From contig NZ_VDCS01000001.1 in NCBI RefSeq assembly GCF_006265225.1, forward strand, positions 124,001 to 188,000: 64,000 nucleotides of DNA, read 5' to 3'. The notes under the pieces were generated by a model, which saw only the letters and a list, made by a program, of their open reading frames with translations, had not been told where the DNA came from and searched no databases. Origin of the DNA: Allotamlana fucoidanivorans. GTDB lineage: Bacteria > Bacteroidota > Bacteroidia > Flavobacteriales > Flavobacteriaceae. A program made the position numbers and the translations under genes. Shown piece by piece: positions 43,221 through 51,856 of this stretch (positions within the stretch are counted from its first letter, which is position 1; every line of letters begins with the position of its first letter).

Positions 43221-45218
43221 TCAACCCTTAGAAATAGCCTGTGCCTCAGCTACTAATAAAGCATTTTTATCTTCCAAAGCCGTGGTAATAAAAGCTTGAA
43301 CCTCTTCATTTTTTTCATGACCATGCTTTAATAAAACACCCAACACTAAAGCTACCGCAATACGCGTTCCTACCTTTTTAACGGCCGTATTAAACAAAGG
43401 AGCTAATTCCTCATAAGTAACATTGTTAGCTAATTCTAGTATTTCTGATTTTACTTTTAACTGTTTCGCTTCAGGTAAGTTGGTGTATTTTTTACCCAAT
43501 TGCTGAATAACATCAATAGCCTTTTTTTGAGGTCTTTGTTGTTGCGGATTAGTATTTTGAGTTGGTTTTGGTTTTTGCTTTGCCCATGAATCTCTTAAAC
43601 CAACCGTTTTATTAAACACCAAATTATTAGCCGTAGAATCATTATCTACATTAAAATAACCTAAACGCTGAAATTGAAAACGCTCCCCTATTTTAGCTTT
43701 TTTTAAACTTGGTTCAACAAACGCTTCAATTGTTTTCAAAGAATTAGGATTGATAAATTCCATAAAATCTTTATCCTGATGACTATCTGGAGCTTCATCC
43801 ATAAACAATCTATCATATTCTCTAACTACAGCTTTAATAGCATGTGCTATAGATACCCAATGTAAGGTTCCTTTAACTTTTTTAGAAGTATCTTCAGAAT
43901 ACGTACAATGTATTTCAGTCACCTCACCTTGAGCATTTTTTACAACGCTTTCAGCTTTTATGATATATGCACTTTTAAGTCTAACCTCGCCACCAAGTTT
44001 TAATCTAAAGAATTTATTACTGGCTTCTTCTTTAAAATCAGATTTTTCAATATATAGCTCACGTGTAAAGGGGACTTTTCTAAAACCAGCACTTTCGTCT
44101 TCTTGATTATTTTCAGTGTCTAACCACTCTTCTTTATCTTCCGGATAATTTGTAATAACTACTTTTACAGGGTTTAAAACTGCCATAACACGGCGTGCCG
44201 TTTTATTTAAATCTTCGCGAATGCAAAATTCTAAAAGCGAAACATCAATAACATTATCACGTTTAGCAACTCCAACAGTTTCAACAAATTTTCTAATGGC
44301 TGCAGGCGTATAACCTCTTCGACGCAGTCCTGAAATAGTAGGCATTCTTGGATCATCCCATCCATTTACAACACCGTCTTCAACCAACTTGAGTAATTTA
44401 CGCTTACTCATAATGGTGTAACTCAAATTTAAACGTGCAAACTCACGTTGTTTTGGTCTTAGTTTATCGGGATCTACCACCTGATCTAAAAACCAGTCAT
44501 AGAGTTCTCTATGCGGTTTAAACTCTAAAGAACATAATGAATGCGATATTTGTTCTATATAATCACTCTCACCATGTGTCCAGTCATACATAGGATAAAT
44601 ACACCAATCATTTTCCGTTCTGTGGTGGTGCTTCTTTAAAATACGATACATAATGGGATCGCGCATCAGCATATTAGGGTGCTGCATATTTATTTTTGCA
44701 CGCAAAATATGTTCGCCTTCATCAAACTCACCGTTTTTCATGCGCTCAAAAAGATCTAAATTTTCCTCAATAGAACGATTTCTAAACGGTCCATCAACTC
44801 CAGGTTGTGTAGGTGTTCCTTTTTGTTCAGCCATAGCTTCGCTTGATTGAGAATCAACATAAGCTTTTCCTTCTTTAATCAGCTTTACCGCCCAATCATA
44901 TAGTTGCTGAAAATAATCTGAAGAAAATAATTCTTTGTCCCACTTATAGCCCAACCAAGCCACATCTTCTTTAATAGCATCTACATATTCCTGTTCCTCT
45001 TTTGCCGGGTTTGTATCATCAAAACGTAAGTTTACTGGTGCATTATAATACTCTCCTAACCCAAAACTAATACCAATGGCTTTAGTATGACCAATATGTA
45101 AATAGCCATTTGGCTCAGGCGGAAAACGAAAACGTAAATCGTTTTTTGCCATACCATTTGCCAAATCTTCTTCTATAATTTGCTCAATAAAATTGAGTGA
45201 TTTTCTTTCTTCAGACAT
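43221..45218 (-). CDS. glnS: Glutaminyl-tRNA synthetase with a C-terminal extension
   Basis: A 665-residue class I synthetase. The HIGH motif is EPNGYLHIGHTKAIGI (33-48), the KMSKS-type motif is TIMSKRKLLKLV (about 268-279), and the beta-barrel anticodon-binding domains follow to about residue 550. Canonical GlnRS ends near 550-560. Here a Gln/Pro/Lys linker (KPKPTQNTNPQQQRPQKK) leads into an Ala/Leu/Lys helical extension of about 100 residues (AIDVIQQLGKKYTNLPEAKQ onward) that is not in the E. coli enzyme. It may help bind tRNA. Single transcription unit with a -7 box at 45247-45254. Confidence 0.96.
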   Translation of the reverse strand: MSEERKSLNFIEQIIEEDLANGMAKNDLRFRFPPEPNGYLHIGHTKAIGISFGLGEYYNAPVNLRFDDTNPAKEEQEYVDAIKEDVAWLGYKWDKELFSSDYFQQLYDWAVKLIKEGKAYVDSQSSEAMAEQKGTPTQPGVDGPFRNRSIEENLDLFERMKNGEFDEGEHILRAKINMQHPNMLMRDPIMYRILKKHHHRTENDWCIYPMYDWTHGESDYIEQISHSLCSLEFKPHRELYDWFLDQVVDPDKLRPKQREFARLNLSYTIMSKRKLLKLVEDGVVNGWDDPRMPTISGLRRRGYTPAAIRKFVETVGVAKRDNVIDVSLLEFCIREDLNKTARRVMAVLNPVKVVITNYPEDKEEWLDTENNQEDESAGFRKVPFTRELYIEKSDFKEEASNKFFRLKLGGEVRLKSAYIIKAESVVKNAQGEVTEIHCTYSEDTSKKVKGTLHWVSIAHAIKAVVREYDRLFMDEAPDSHQDKDFMEFINPNSLKTIEAFVEPSLKKAKIGERFQFQRLGYFNVDNDSTANNLVFNKTVGLRDSWAKQKPKPTQNTNPQQQRPQKKAIDVIQQLGKKYTNLPEAKQLKVKSEILELANNVTYEELAPLFNTAVKKVGTRIAVALVLGVLLKHGHEKNEEVQAFITTALEDKNALLVAEAQAISKG

Positions 45219-45246
45219 CTTCTGAGGTTTTTAACTAAACAAGCCT

Positions 45247-45254
45247 CAAAATTA
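45247..45254 (-). promoter_or_regulatory. TAnnTTTG -7 box upstream of glnS
   Basis: Minus strand TAATTTTG, 29 bp before the ATG at 45218. Confidence 0.4.
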
Positions 45255-45359
45255 CGGAAATTCAAGCTATTTTTGCTCAATTAAATCTGATAAGCGTAAC
45301 AATACTTTATTTCTTAATACCTATATCTTGAATAACAGAAATATTAAAGATATAATACT

Positions 45360-45569
45360 ATGGAAAATTTAAATTATACCTGTCCAAAATGCCATCATAA
45401 CACATATAAAATTGGGCAAATGCGAGCTACAGGCGGTACATTATCTAAAATTTTTGATGTGCAAAACCAAAAATTTACAGCTGTAACATGTGAACGTTGT
45501 ACGTATACAGAATTTTATAAAGCAAAAACAAGTGCACTAAGTAATATATTTGATTTTTTTACAAATTAA
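45360..45569 (+). CDS. Small zinc-ribbon protein (DUF2082-like)
   Basis: A 69-residue protein with two CxxC knuckles: YTCPKCHHN (7-15) and VTCERCTYTEFYK (43-55), about 34 residues apart. This layout is the zinc-ribbon of the DUF2082 nucleic-acid-binding family. The spacer contains GQMRATGGTLSKIFDVQNQKF, which is well conserved in that family as I know it. Role unknown; the stop codon overlaps the folB start by one base, so they are coupled. Confidence 0.8.
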   Translation: MENLNYTCPKCHHNTYKIGQMRATGGTLSKIFDVQNQKFTAVTCERCTYTEFYKAKTSALSNIFDFFTN

Positions 45570-45931
45570 TGGGAATAATAAAATTAGAAAACATCCGGGT
45601 ATTTGCCTATCATGGGTGCTTAAAGGAAGAAACTAAAATTGGTAGTGATTACCGCGTTGATTTAGAAGTTAAAGCTGATTTGCAAACCTCAGCTAACACA
45701 GATAAACTTGATGATACGGTTGATTATGTCTTTTTAAATAGGGTTATTAAAGAAGAAATGAGCAAACCTTCTTACCTTCTAGAAACTGTGGCTAAACGTA
45801 TTTTAAATAAAATATTTGAAGACAATAAACTTATAAAGCGCGCAACGGTTTCTGTAAGCAAAATAAACCCGCCAATTGGTGGTGATGTTGAGAATGTAAC
45901 GATAAAAATGACTCAAAAACGTAAAAAGTAA
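45569..45931 (+). CDS. folB: Dihydroneopterin aldolase
   Basis: A 120-residue folate enzyme converting 7,8-dihydroneopterin to 6-hydroxymethyl-dihydropterin and glycolaldehyde. It has IRVFAYHGCLKEE (near 9-21, with Tyr and Glu of the active site), then DDTVDYVFLNRVIKEEM and, near the end, SKINPPIGGDVENV, all typical of FolB. Coupled to the zinc-ribbon gene and followed by the tRNA-Cys gene. Confidence 0.9.
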   Translation: MGIIKLENIRVFAYHGCLKEETKIGSDYRVDLEVKADLQTSANTDKLDDTVDYVFLNRVIKEEMSKPSYLLETVAKRILNKIFEDNKLIKRATVSVSKINPPIGGDVENVTIKMTQKRKK

Positions 45932-45961
45932 ATTTATGTAAGGTAAAATGACTTTTTTTTT

Positions 45962-45969
45962 TACATTTG
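45962..45969 (+). promoter_or_regulatory. TAnnTTTG -7 box of tRNA-Cys
   Basis: TACATTTG, 10 bp upstream of the first tRNA base at 45980, so transcription could start a few bases before the mature 5' end. Confidence 0.5.
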
Positions 45970-45979
45970 CAGCAACAAT

Positions 45980-46051
45980 GGCGTCGTGGCCGAGTGGCTT
46001 AGGCACAGGTCTGCAAAACCTGCTACAGCGGTTCGATTCCGCTCGACGCCT
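45980..46051 (+). tRNA. tRNA-Cys (anticodon GCA)
   Basis: The acceptor stem GGCGTCG pairs with CGACGCC. The D arm is GCCGAGTGGCTTAGGC, the anticodon stem CAGGT/ACCTG holds loop CTGCAAA with anticodon GCA, the variable loop is short, and the T arm AGCGG-TTCGATT-CCGCT is complete. The discriminator is T (U73), as expected for tRNA-Cys. CCA is not encoded. A strong terminator follows. Confidence 0.95.
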
Positions 46052-46056
46052 CAAAA

Positions 46057-46090
46057 AAAAAAGCTTTCAGAATTTACTGAAAGCTTTTTT
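46057..46090. terminator. Terminator shared by tRNA-Cys and the opposing LysE gene
   Basis: AAAAAAGCTTTCAG pairs with CTGAAAGCTTTTTT around AATTTA, starting 5 bp after the tRNA. The right arm touches the stop of the LysE-like gene, so it can serve both strands. Confidence 0.85.
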
Positions 46091-46767
46091 TATGAGTATA
46101 TTTTTTGTTCTATTTTTTCTTTATTCTTTTCATAAGCGTCAGGAAACAATCCTTGTATCAATAACAAAATACCAAAGCCTAGTATAACTAACGCAATAAT
46201 TTTCTTTGTTTTAAATATTAATCGGGGCGTTAATTTAGCTTTGAGCCGCTTAGCTATTAGTATTTTAAATAAATCGGACACAAAATAAGATAACAGCATA
46301 GACACTATAAAAATCACACCGCCGTTTTTCGAAGTGGTTAAAGAATCTCCTAATACAATAAAACCTAACCATCCCAGCAAAACACCTATATTAATAAAGT
46401 TAAGTAAAAACCCTTTTATAAATAACTTACCATAATCTTTTTGAATTTCAACCTTATGATATTCTTTCACAATTGCCCTAAATGATTTTGATGTTCTAAC
46501 AAAGGAAATAATACCATAAACAATAAGTAAAACACCTCCAAAAATTAAAAAACTTGGGTCGTTTCCTATTTTACCTCTTAAGCTGTTGGTACTGTAGAAT
46601 GCTATTAAAATAAATATGATATCGGCCAAAATAACGCCTAAATCAAAAATTAAAGCGCTTCTAAAGCCTTTTGTTGCACTAGTTTCTAGTAGCACAAAAA
46701 ACACAGGACCAATAGTAAATGCTAAAATAATCCCGAAAGGAATTGCTGTTAAAATATCATCAAACAT
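46090..46767 (-). CDS. LysE-family exporter-like membrane protein
   Basis: A 225-residue protein with six predicted membrane helices. The N-terminal AIPFGIILAFTIGPVFFVLLETSATKGFRSAL is the conserved Gly-Pro-containing start of the LysE/RhtB amino-acid exporter family, and NFINIGVLLGWLGFIVLG resembles the N-P-x-x-x-x-W motif in a modified form. Substrate unknown. Confidence 0.83.
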   Translation of the reverse strand: MFDDILTAIPFGIILAFTIGPVFFVLLETSATKGFRSALIFDLGVILADIIFILIAFYSTNSLRGKIGNDPSFLIFGGVLLIVYGIISFVRTSKSFRAIVKEYHKVEIQKDYGKLFIKGFLLNFINIGVLLGWLGFIVLGDSLTTSKNGGVIFIVSMLLSYFVSDLFKILIAKRLKAKLTPRLIFKTKKIIALVILGFGILLLIQGLFPDAYEKNKEKIEQKIYS

Positions 46768-46869
46768 GAAAAAGAGAGGCTTTACACAAAGTAAAGAAAT
46801 ATTTTAATTTTATTAGCAAAAGCTGAGATAGTAAATAAAAAATAATCTATTTGAAGGCTTTAAACCTAA

Positions 46870-47559
46870 CTACTCATTTATACGTTTTACACGTCCGCCG
46901 AGGGCTGTATTTTCTGTTATGGTTTCGGGGTTACCATAAATAAATACATCGCCTCCTGCCCTAATCTTCACATCTACTAATTTTGAACCATTTACATGAG
47001 CTTCACCAGCAGCACTTATTGATACTTCGGTATTTTCTGTAACCAAGTGTTCTCCCATATAACTACCACCAGTTAACAACGTTATTCTTTGGTTTTTAGC
47101 CAAGCCTTTAGCATAAACTATTCCTCCTGTTACTGCTTTAATTTCAGTATATGTGGTTTCAAAAGGCACGTCTATAATACCACCTTCTTGTGCTTTTAAA
47201 ATAAGATCAAATTGTTTTATAGTATAATCAGATGTTACTTGAGCGCCTTCATTTACATCAATGATATCAAGTTTGGAATAATATAAAACCACTTTTGTTT
47301 CTGATCCGTTAAAAGCCTTTTCAATATTCATTTTAACCTTCAACTTACCATTTTTATTAGTAACAATAACACTGTTTTTATTTTCGCCTTGTATGACAAT
47401 TCTATTATCGTCGGCGGGTACCAATTGCAATTGAATCAAATCATAAACCTTTAATTCTGAAAATTCACCAACAGCTTTTTGAATAGCGTCTTGTGCGGTA
47501 CTTTTTATAGATAGACATACTAGTGTAATAATGAATATATAACGTATCATACGGGGCAT
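46870..47559 (-). CDS. Head-GIN domain (DUF2807-like) secreted protein
   Basis: A 229-residue protein with a signal peptide (IRYIFIITLVCLSIKSTAQ) and a beta-solenoid-like body of short repeats such as VNEGAQVTSDY, KAQEGGIIDVPFE, VTGGIVYAKGLAK and ISAAGEAHVNGSKL, where Gly-x-hydrophobic turns recur. This is the auto-transporter-like head-GIN domain common in Bacteroidota. The start at 47559 or the internal ATG three codons on are both possible. Function unknown; probably envelope-associated. Confidence 0.8.
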   Translation of the reverse strand: MPRMIRYIFIITLVCLSIKSTAQDAIQKAVGEFSELKVYDLIQLQLVPADDNRIVIQGENKNSVIVTNKNGKLKVKMNIEKAFNGSETKVVLYYSKLDIIDVNEGAQVTSDYTIKQFDLILKAQEGGIIDVPFETTYTEIKAVTGGIVYAKGLAKNQRITLLTGGSYMGEHLVTENTEVSISAAGEAHVNGSKLVDVKIRAGGDVFIYGNPETITENTALGGRVKRINE

Positions 47560-47714
47560 AATTTAAAATAAAAATTATCAATAATTATTCCGTAAGTATA
47601 TTTTGATTATAAATTATAAAAATTTTAATAATTTATATTACCAATTATAAACACTCGCTTTATTAAAAAAGGTAGCAGGCTATACTTCCAGAATTAGTAT
47701 ATTTATCGCAATAT

Positions 47715-49031
47715 ATGAACCGTACACAAATAAAAAAACTTATTTTCTCCGTTGAGCAAATTCCATCCCTTTTTTATCTCTTAAAATGGTTAGTTATTTG
47801 TTTGATATTAGGGGTATTAGTGGGTAGTGTTTCAGCCTTCTTTTTATTGAGTTTAGACTGGGCTACTAATTGGAGAGAAAATCATTTATGGATTATTGCA
47901 CTGCTTCCTGTAGGTGGTTTTATTATTGGTTTATCTTATCATCTATTTGGAAACAGTGTGGTAAAAGGTAATAATTTATTATTGGAAGAATTTCATTCGC
48001 CTAAAAAAATTATCCCTTTTAGAATGGCACCTCTCGTTCTATTTGGTACCATACTCACGCATTTATTTGGTGGTTCGGCAGGCCGTGAAGGTACAGCTGT
48101 ACAAATAGGTGGTGCTATTGCAGATAGGTTCACCAAAATTTTAAAACTTACAAAACGCGATAGACAAATTGTTTTAATTGCGGGTATTAGTGCGGGTTTT
48201 GCCTCTGTATTTGGAACCCCATTAGCTGGTGGTATTTTTGCCCTGGAAGTTTTAGTATTAGGAAGAATACGATTAGATGCTATAATTCCGAGTTTTATAG
48301 CCGCTGTTTTCTCAGATTATTTTTGTGATATTTGGGGTGTATCACACACACACTACACTATTAGCGCTGTTGCAGACATGACACCAATAAATCTGTTATG
48401 GTGTTTATTAGCGGGTATTATTTTTGGTTTGGTAGCTATGCTTTTTTCAAAATCAACACATTTTTGGAGCGATTTATTTAAGAAGCATATAAAATATCCG
48501 CCACTACGCCCTGTTATTGGTGGTGCTATATTAGCTATAACCATTTATTTTATGGGCACTACAAAGTATATAGGGCTTGGTATTCCAACGATTGTAGATG
48601 CTTTTAATACCAACTTAAACTCTTATGATTTCTTATTAAAAGTTTTATTTACCTCTTTTACACTTGGTGCTGGATTTAAAGGTGGTGAAGTAACACCATT
48701 GTTTTTTATTGGTGCTACTTTAGGAAATGTTTTAATTTGGTTTATACCTTTGCCTATGAGTTTACTAGCTGGTATGGGATTTGTAGCTGTTTTTGCTGGT
48801 GCTACAAACACACCAATTGCATGTACCGTTATGGGTATTGAACTTTTTGGCATAGAATCGGGGGTGTTTATAGCTTTAGCTTGTTCTACTGCTTACTTGT
48901 TTTCAGGGCATTCAGGTGTATATGCTTCTCAAATTATTGGAAGCCCAAAACATAATGCATTTCTAAGAGAAAAAGGCTTAAATCTTTCCGAAGTTGAGAA
49001 AAAAAGACATCAAAATAAAATGAATAAATAA
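47715..49031 (+). CDS. ClC-family chloride channel/antiporter-like protein
   Basis: A 438-residue membrane protein with ten or more helices. The first anion-filter segment appears as GGSAGREGTAVQIGGAIADR (gating Glu125 in GREGT). A second is GTPLAGGIFALEVL, and the usual GxFxP segment is represented by FKGGEVTPLFFIGATLGN, where Glu-Val replaces the x-Phe pair. The core is kept, but these substitutions fit a non-classical ClC, perhaps a fluoride or other anion transporter. No CBS domain at the C-terminus. Confidence 0.85.
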   Translation: MNRTQIKKLIFSVEQIPSLFYLLKWLVICLILGVLVGSVSAFFLLSLDWATNWRENHLWIIALLPVGGFIIGLSYHLFGNSVVKGNNLLLEEFHSPKKIIPFRMAPLVLFGTILTHLFGGSAGREGTAVQIGGAIADRFTKILKLTKRDRQIVLIAGISAGFASVFGTPLAGGIFALEVLVLGRIRLDAIIPSFIAAVFSDYFCDIWGVSHTHYTISAVADMTPINLLWCLLAGIIFGLVAMLFSKSTHFWSDLFKKHIKYPPLRPVIGGAILAITIYFMGTTKYIGLGIPTIVDAFNTNLNSYDFLLKVLFTSFTLGAGFKGGEVTPLFFIGATLGNVLIWFIPLPMSLLAGMGFVAVFAGATNTPIACTVMGIELFGIESGVFIALACSTAYLFSGHSGVYASQIIGSPKHNAFLREKGLNLSEVEKKRHQNKMNK

Positions 49032-49036
49032 ACTTT

Positions 49037-51232
49037 CTATTCTTGTTTTCCTATCAAATTAAAATCTAAATGCTTCTTAATTAAATCGGTGTTTTTCACT
49101 TTTACAATAACTTCATCACCTAATTGATAGGTGTTTTTTGTAGTTCTTCCAACCATAGCATATAAATCTTGATCAAAAGCATAATGGTCATCTTTCATAT
49201 CTCTAACACTAACCATACCTTCACATTTATTTGAAATAATTTCCACATAAATTCCCCAATCTGTTACACCAGAAATGACACCAACAAACTCTTGATCCTT
49301 ATGATCTTCCATAAAACGAATTTGCATGTATTTTATAGAATCACGTTCTGCTTTAGTAGCTAACATTTCCATGGTGCTGGAGTGTTGACATTTTTCTTCA
49401 TAATCTGCTTCATTAGCCGATTTACCACCATCTAAATACAGCTGTAATAAGCGATGAGCCATTACATCTGGATAACGACGAATAGGCGATGTAAAATGAC
49501 TGTAATAATCAAAAGCTAATCCGTAATGACCAATATTATGCGTGGTATATTCCGCCTTACTCATACTTCGAATAGCTAATGTATCAACTAAATTTTGCTC
49601 TTTCTTACCAACCACATCTTGTAATAAGTTATTTAAAGAGGCTGTGGTAGATTTTCTATCTTTAAAATTAAGCTTATATCCAAAGCGACTCACAACGTTC
49701 TGTAAGGCTGCTAATTTACTTTCATCAGGCTCATCATGTACACGATATACAAAAGTTTTCTTAGGGGTTTGTTTTCCAATAAATTCAGATACTTTTCTAT
49801 TAGCTAAAAGCATAAACTCTTCAATAAGTTTATTAGCATCTTTACTAGTTTTGAAATACACCCCTTCTGGATTATTATCTTCATCTAAATTGAATTTTAC
49901 TTCAACTTTATCAAAAGAAATAGCACCAGATTTCATCCGTTTTCTACGCATAATTTTTGCTAGTTCATCCATTTTTAAAATGGCATCAGCTAATTTTTGA
50001 TCGGTTTCATAAGCTTTACCTGTTAACGATACTTCTTCCGGAATTAGATTGGTTTTTGATTCTATAACTGCTTGCGCTTCTTCATAAGCATAGCGGGCAT
50101 CACTGTAGGTTACCGTTCTACCAAACCACTGGTGTTTAATTTCAGCTTTATCATTCATTTGAAACACGGCCGAAAAGGTATATTTTTCTTCATGAGGACG
50201 TAACGAACAAGCCCCATTTGACAGCACTTCAGGAAGCATTGGTACTACCCTATCAACCAAATAAACTGAGGTAGCCCTTTCATAAGCTTCATCGTCTAAA
50301 ATAGTGCCTTCTTTAAGGTAATGTGATACATCAGCAATATGAATACCTATTTCATACAAACCATTATCTAAGACCTCAAAAGACAAAGCATCGTCAAAAT
50401 CTTTAGCATCTTTAGGATCAATGGTAAAAGTTAAATCTTTACGCATATCACGACGTTTCGCTATTTCTTCTTCAGTAATTGATGTATCTATCTCATTAGC
50501 AAACTGTTCTACCTCATAAGGAAATTCATGCGGTAAACCATACTCTGCCAAAATAGCATGAATTTCAGTGTTGTGCTCTCCTGGTTTCCCTAAAATTTTT
50601 ATGACTTTTCCGTAGGGTGAATCGGCATTCTCCGGCCAATCTTCAAGTGATACTAATACTTTATCACCATCATCAGCTTTTAAAGTTTTATTGATAGGTA
50701 CAAAAATATCCTTGTACATTTTATTACTATCAGGCACTACAAAAGCATAATTACTGTTATTCTGTATTTGAATAACACCAACATATTCGCTTTTTGCACG
50801 CTGAATAATATTTGTAATTTCACCTTCTAGTTTACCACGTTTTCTACGTTTATATACATAAAATTCAACTTCATCACCATGCAATGCTTTATTAATATTA
50901 TTTGAAGCAATGAACACATCGTCATCAAAATCATCACAAATAATGTAACCATTTCCTTTTGCCGCTAAATCAAGTTTTCCTGTATGATATTCAGTATTAA
51001 TAACTGCTTTAAATTTACCACGTTCTACTTGTTGAATTTCTTGTTTAGCAGCTAGTTTGGCTAAGGTTTTTATAATTTGATTTCGGTTACTGGCATCATT
51101 CACACCAAGTTTAGCCGCTATTTGTTTATAATTAAATGCTTGATTTCTATCTTTTTTTAAAATACTAAGAATTGTATTTGTTAGGTTGGAAATACCACTC
51201 TTTCTGGATTTCCCTTTTCTCTTTTTACTCAT
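49037..51232 (-). CDS. rnr: Ribonuclease R
   Basis: A 731-residue 3'-5' exoribonuclease that degrades structured RNA. It starts with a Lys/Arg-rich tail and a winged-helix (about 15-65, NQAFNYKQIAAKLGVND), and has cold-shock OB folds (about 70-230). The catalytic RNB domain (about 255-580) contains FTIDPKDAKDFDDALSF with its metal-binding Asp residues and the start HIADVSHYLKEG. The C-terminal S1 domain is about 640-725 (QEFVGVISGVTDWGIYVEI). Its -7 box is at 51324-51331. The stop is 5 bp from the convergent ClC gene. Confidence 0.96.
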   Translation of the reverse strand: MSKKRKGKSRKSGISNLTNTILSILKKDRNQAFNYKQIAAKLGVNDASNRNQIIKTLAKLAAKQEIQQVERGKFKAVINTEYHTGKLDLAAKGNGYIICDDFDDDVFIASNNINKALHGDEVEFYVYKRRKRGKLEGEITNIIQRAKSEYVGVIQIQNNSNYAFVVPDSNKMYKDIFVPINKTLKADDGDKVLVSLEDWPENADSPYGKVIKILGKPGEHNTEIHAILAEYGLPHEFPYEVEQFANEIDTSITEEEIAKRRDMRKDLTFTIDPKDAKDFDDALSFEVLDNGLYEIGIHIADVSHYLKEGTILDDEAYERATSVYLVDRVVPMLPEVLSNGACSLRPHEEKYTFSAVFQMNDKAEIKHQWFGRTVTYSDARYAYEEAQAVIESKTNLIPEEVSLTGKAYETDQKLADAILKMDELAKIMRRKRMKSGAISFDKVEVKFNLDEDNNPEGVYFKTSKDANKLIEEFMLLANRKVSEFIGKQTPKKTFVYRVHDEPDESKLAALQNVVSRFGYKLNFKDRKSTTASLNNLLQDVVGKKEQNLVDTLAIRSMSKAEYTTHNIGHYGLAFDYYSHFTSPIRRYPDVMAHRLLQLYLDGGKSANEADYEEKCQHSSTMEMLATKAERDSIKYMQIRFMEDHKDQEFVGVISGVTDWGIYVEIISNKCEGMVSVRDMKDDHYAFDQDLYAMVGRTTKNTYQLGDEVIVKVKNTDLIKKHLDFNLIGKQE

Positions 51233-51323
51233 TAATTTTTTTAATCATATTTATTTCCTAAGATACAGGAAAATAGTTTTAAACAGCTCTATTTTTAGGA
51301 GAAGACTAGCTATTTATTTTTCA

Positions 51324-51331
51324 CAAAGCTA
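51324..51331 (-). promoter_or_regulatory. TAnnTTTG -7 box upstream of rnr
   Basis: Minus strand TAGCTTTG, about 92 bp before the rnr ATG at 51232, which would give a leader of roughly 85 bases. Confidence 0.35.
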
Positions 51332-51385
51332 CAATAATTAAATTAAAGCCATATCAAATTCATATTATCTAAACTTAAAATGTAG

Positions 51386-51394
51386 TTATCCACA
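51386..51394 (+). promoter_or_regulatory. Perfect DnaA-box consensus
   Basis: TTATCCACA, identical to the consensus DnaA box. One perfect match is expected by chance about once per tens of kilobases in AT-rich DNA, so the value is in its company within the 51.2-51.9 kb spacer. Confidence 0.45.
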
Positions 51395-51471
51395 TTATAT
51401 ATTATAATACTATTTTCTTTTTAAATTTTAAAAAAATAAATGGTGGTTATTATAGTGTGTTAATAACTGGT

Positions 51472-51489
51472 ATAACTTTTTTAAGATTT
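51472..51489 (+). repeat. 18-bp direct repeat, copy 1
   Basis: ATAACTTTTTTAAGATTT, identical to 51623-51640, 151 bp apart. Both copies are followed by T/A-rich DNA ending GATA or TATA. Confidence 0.75.
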
Positions 51490-51622
51490 ATTTTGATAAT
51501 ATTAAATTTACGTTCTATTAATACGTAATTAACAATGTTAATTTTTTTAACATACTAATAGAGAACCTTTTTGAATTTTATATTCACAGTTGTTAACAAC
51601 CAAAATTAACTCTATTTTACTC

Positions 51623-51640
51623 ATAACTTTTTTAAGATTT
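51623..51640 (+). repeat. 18-bp direct repeat, copy 2
   Basis: Identical to 51472-51489. The pair lies within the rnr-rpiB spacer and is absent from any coding sequence. Confidence 0.75.
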
Positions 51641-51822
51641 GTGTTTATAGCTTTAAAATTTTAGTCTGATAACTTTGCTGTAAAAAGTGAATTAAATATT
51701 TGGATTTTTCACGACTCATTTTGATTGAAAAAATATTTATGTTCTCCTAATTTTTCTTTTAGAAAGTAATGAACACTTATTAACAAGTAATCAATACTAT
51801 CATCCACATTGTTAATAATTAC

Positions 51823-51830
51823 TACCTTTG
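51823..51830 (+). promoter_or_regulatory. TAnnTTTG -7 box upstream of rpiB
   Basis: TACCTTTG, 26 bp before the rpiB ATG at 51857. A TGTTAATAA motif lies just upstream. Confidence 0.45.
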
Positions 51831-51856
51831 TGGAAACCTATTAATATAATTAAAAA

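Larger units (their letters stand above)
51233..51856. other. 624-bp AT-rich gene-free spacer between rnr and rpiB, candidate origin or regulatory region
   Basis: No open frame of merit. A perfect DnaA-box consensus TTATCCACA is at 51386-51394, one-mismatch versions at 51800-51808 (TCATCCACA) and near 51580-51588 (ATATTCACA), and a TTTTTCACA near 51316. There is an 18-bp direct repeat ATAACTTTTTTAAGATTT (51472-51489 and 51623-51640), a hairpin ATGTTAA/TTAACAT (51536-51554) and the palindrome GTTGTTAACAAC (51589-51600). It also holds divergent promoters: rnr at 51324-51331 and rpiB at 51823-51830. This density is more than a simple divergent promoter needs. Confidence 0.5.

Noticed and set aside
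45948-46187. 79-codon reading frame covering tRNA-Cys
   Set aside because: It spans a complete tRNA and terminator and has no protein-like features.
49542-50000. 152-codon plus-strand reading frame inside rnr
   Set aside because: Antisense to the catalytic RNB domain of a well-conserved gene; composition is Leu/Ser-rich as expected for a complement frame.
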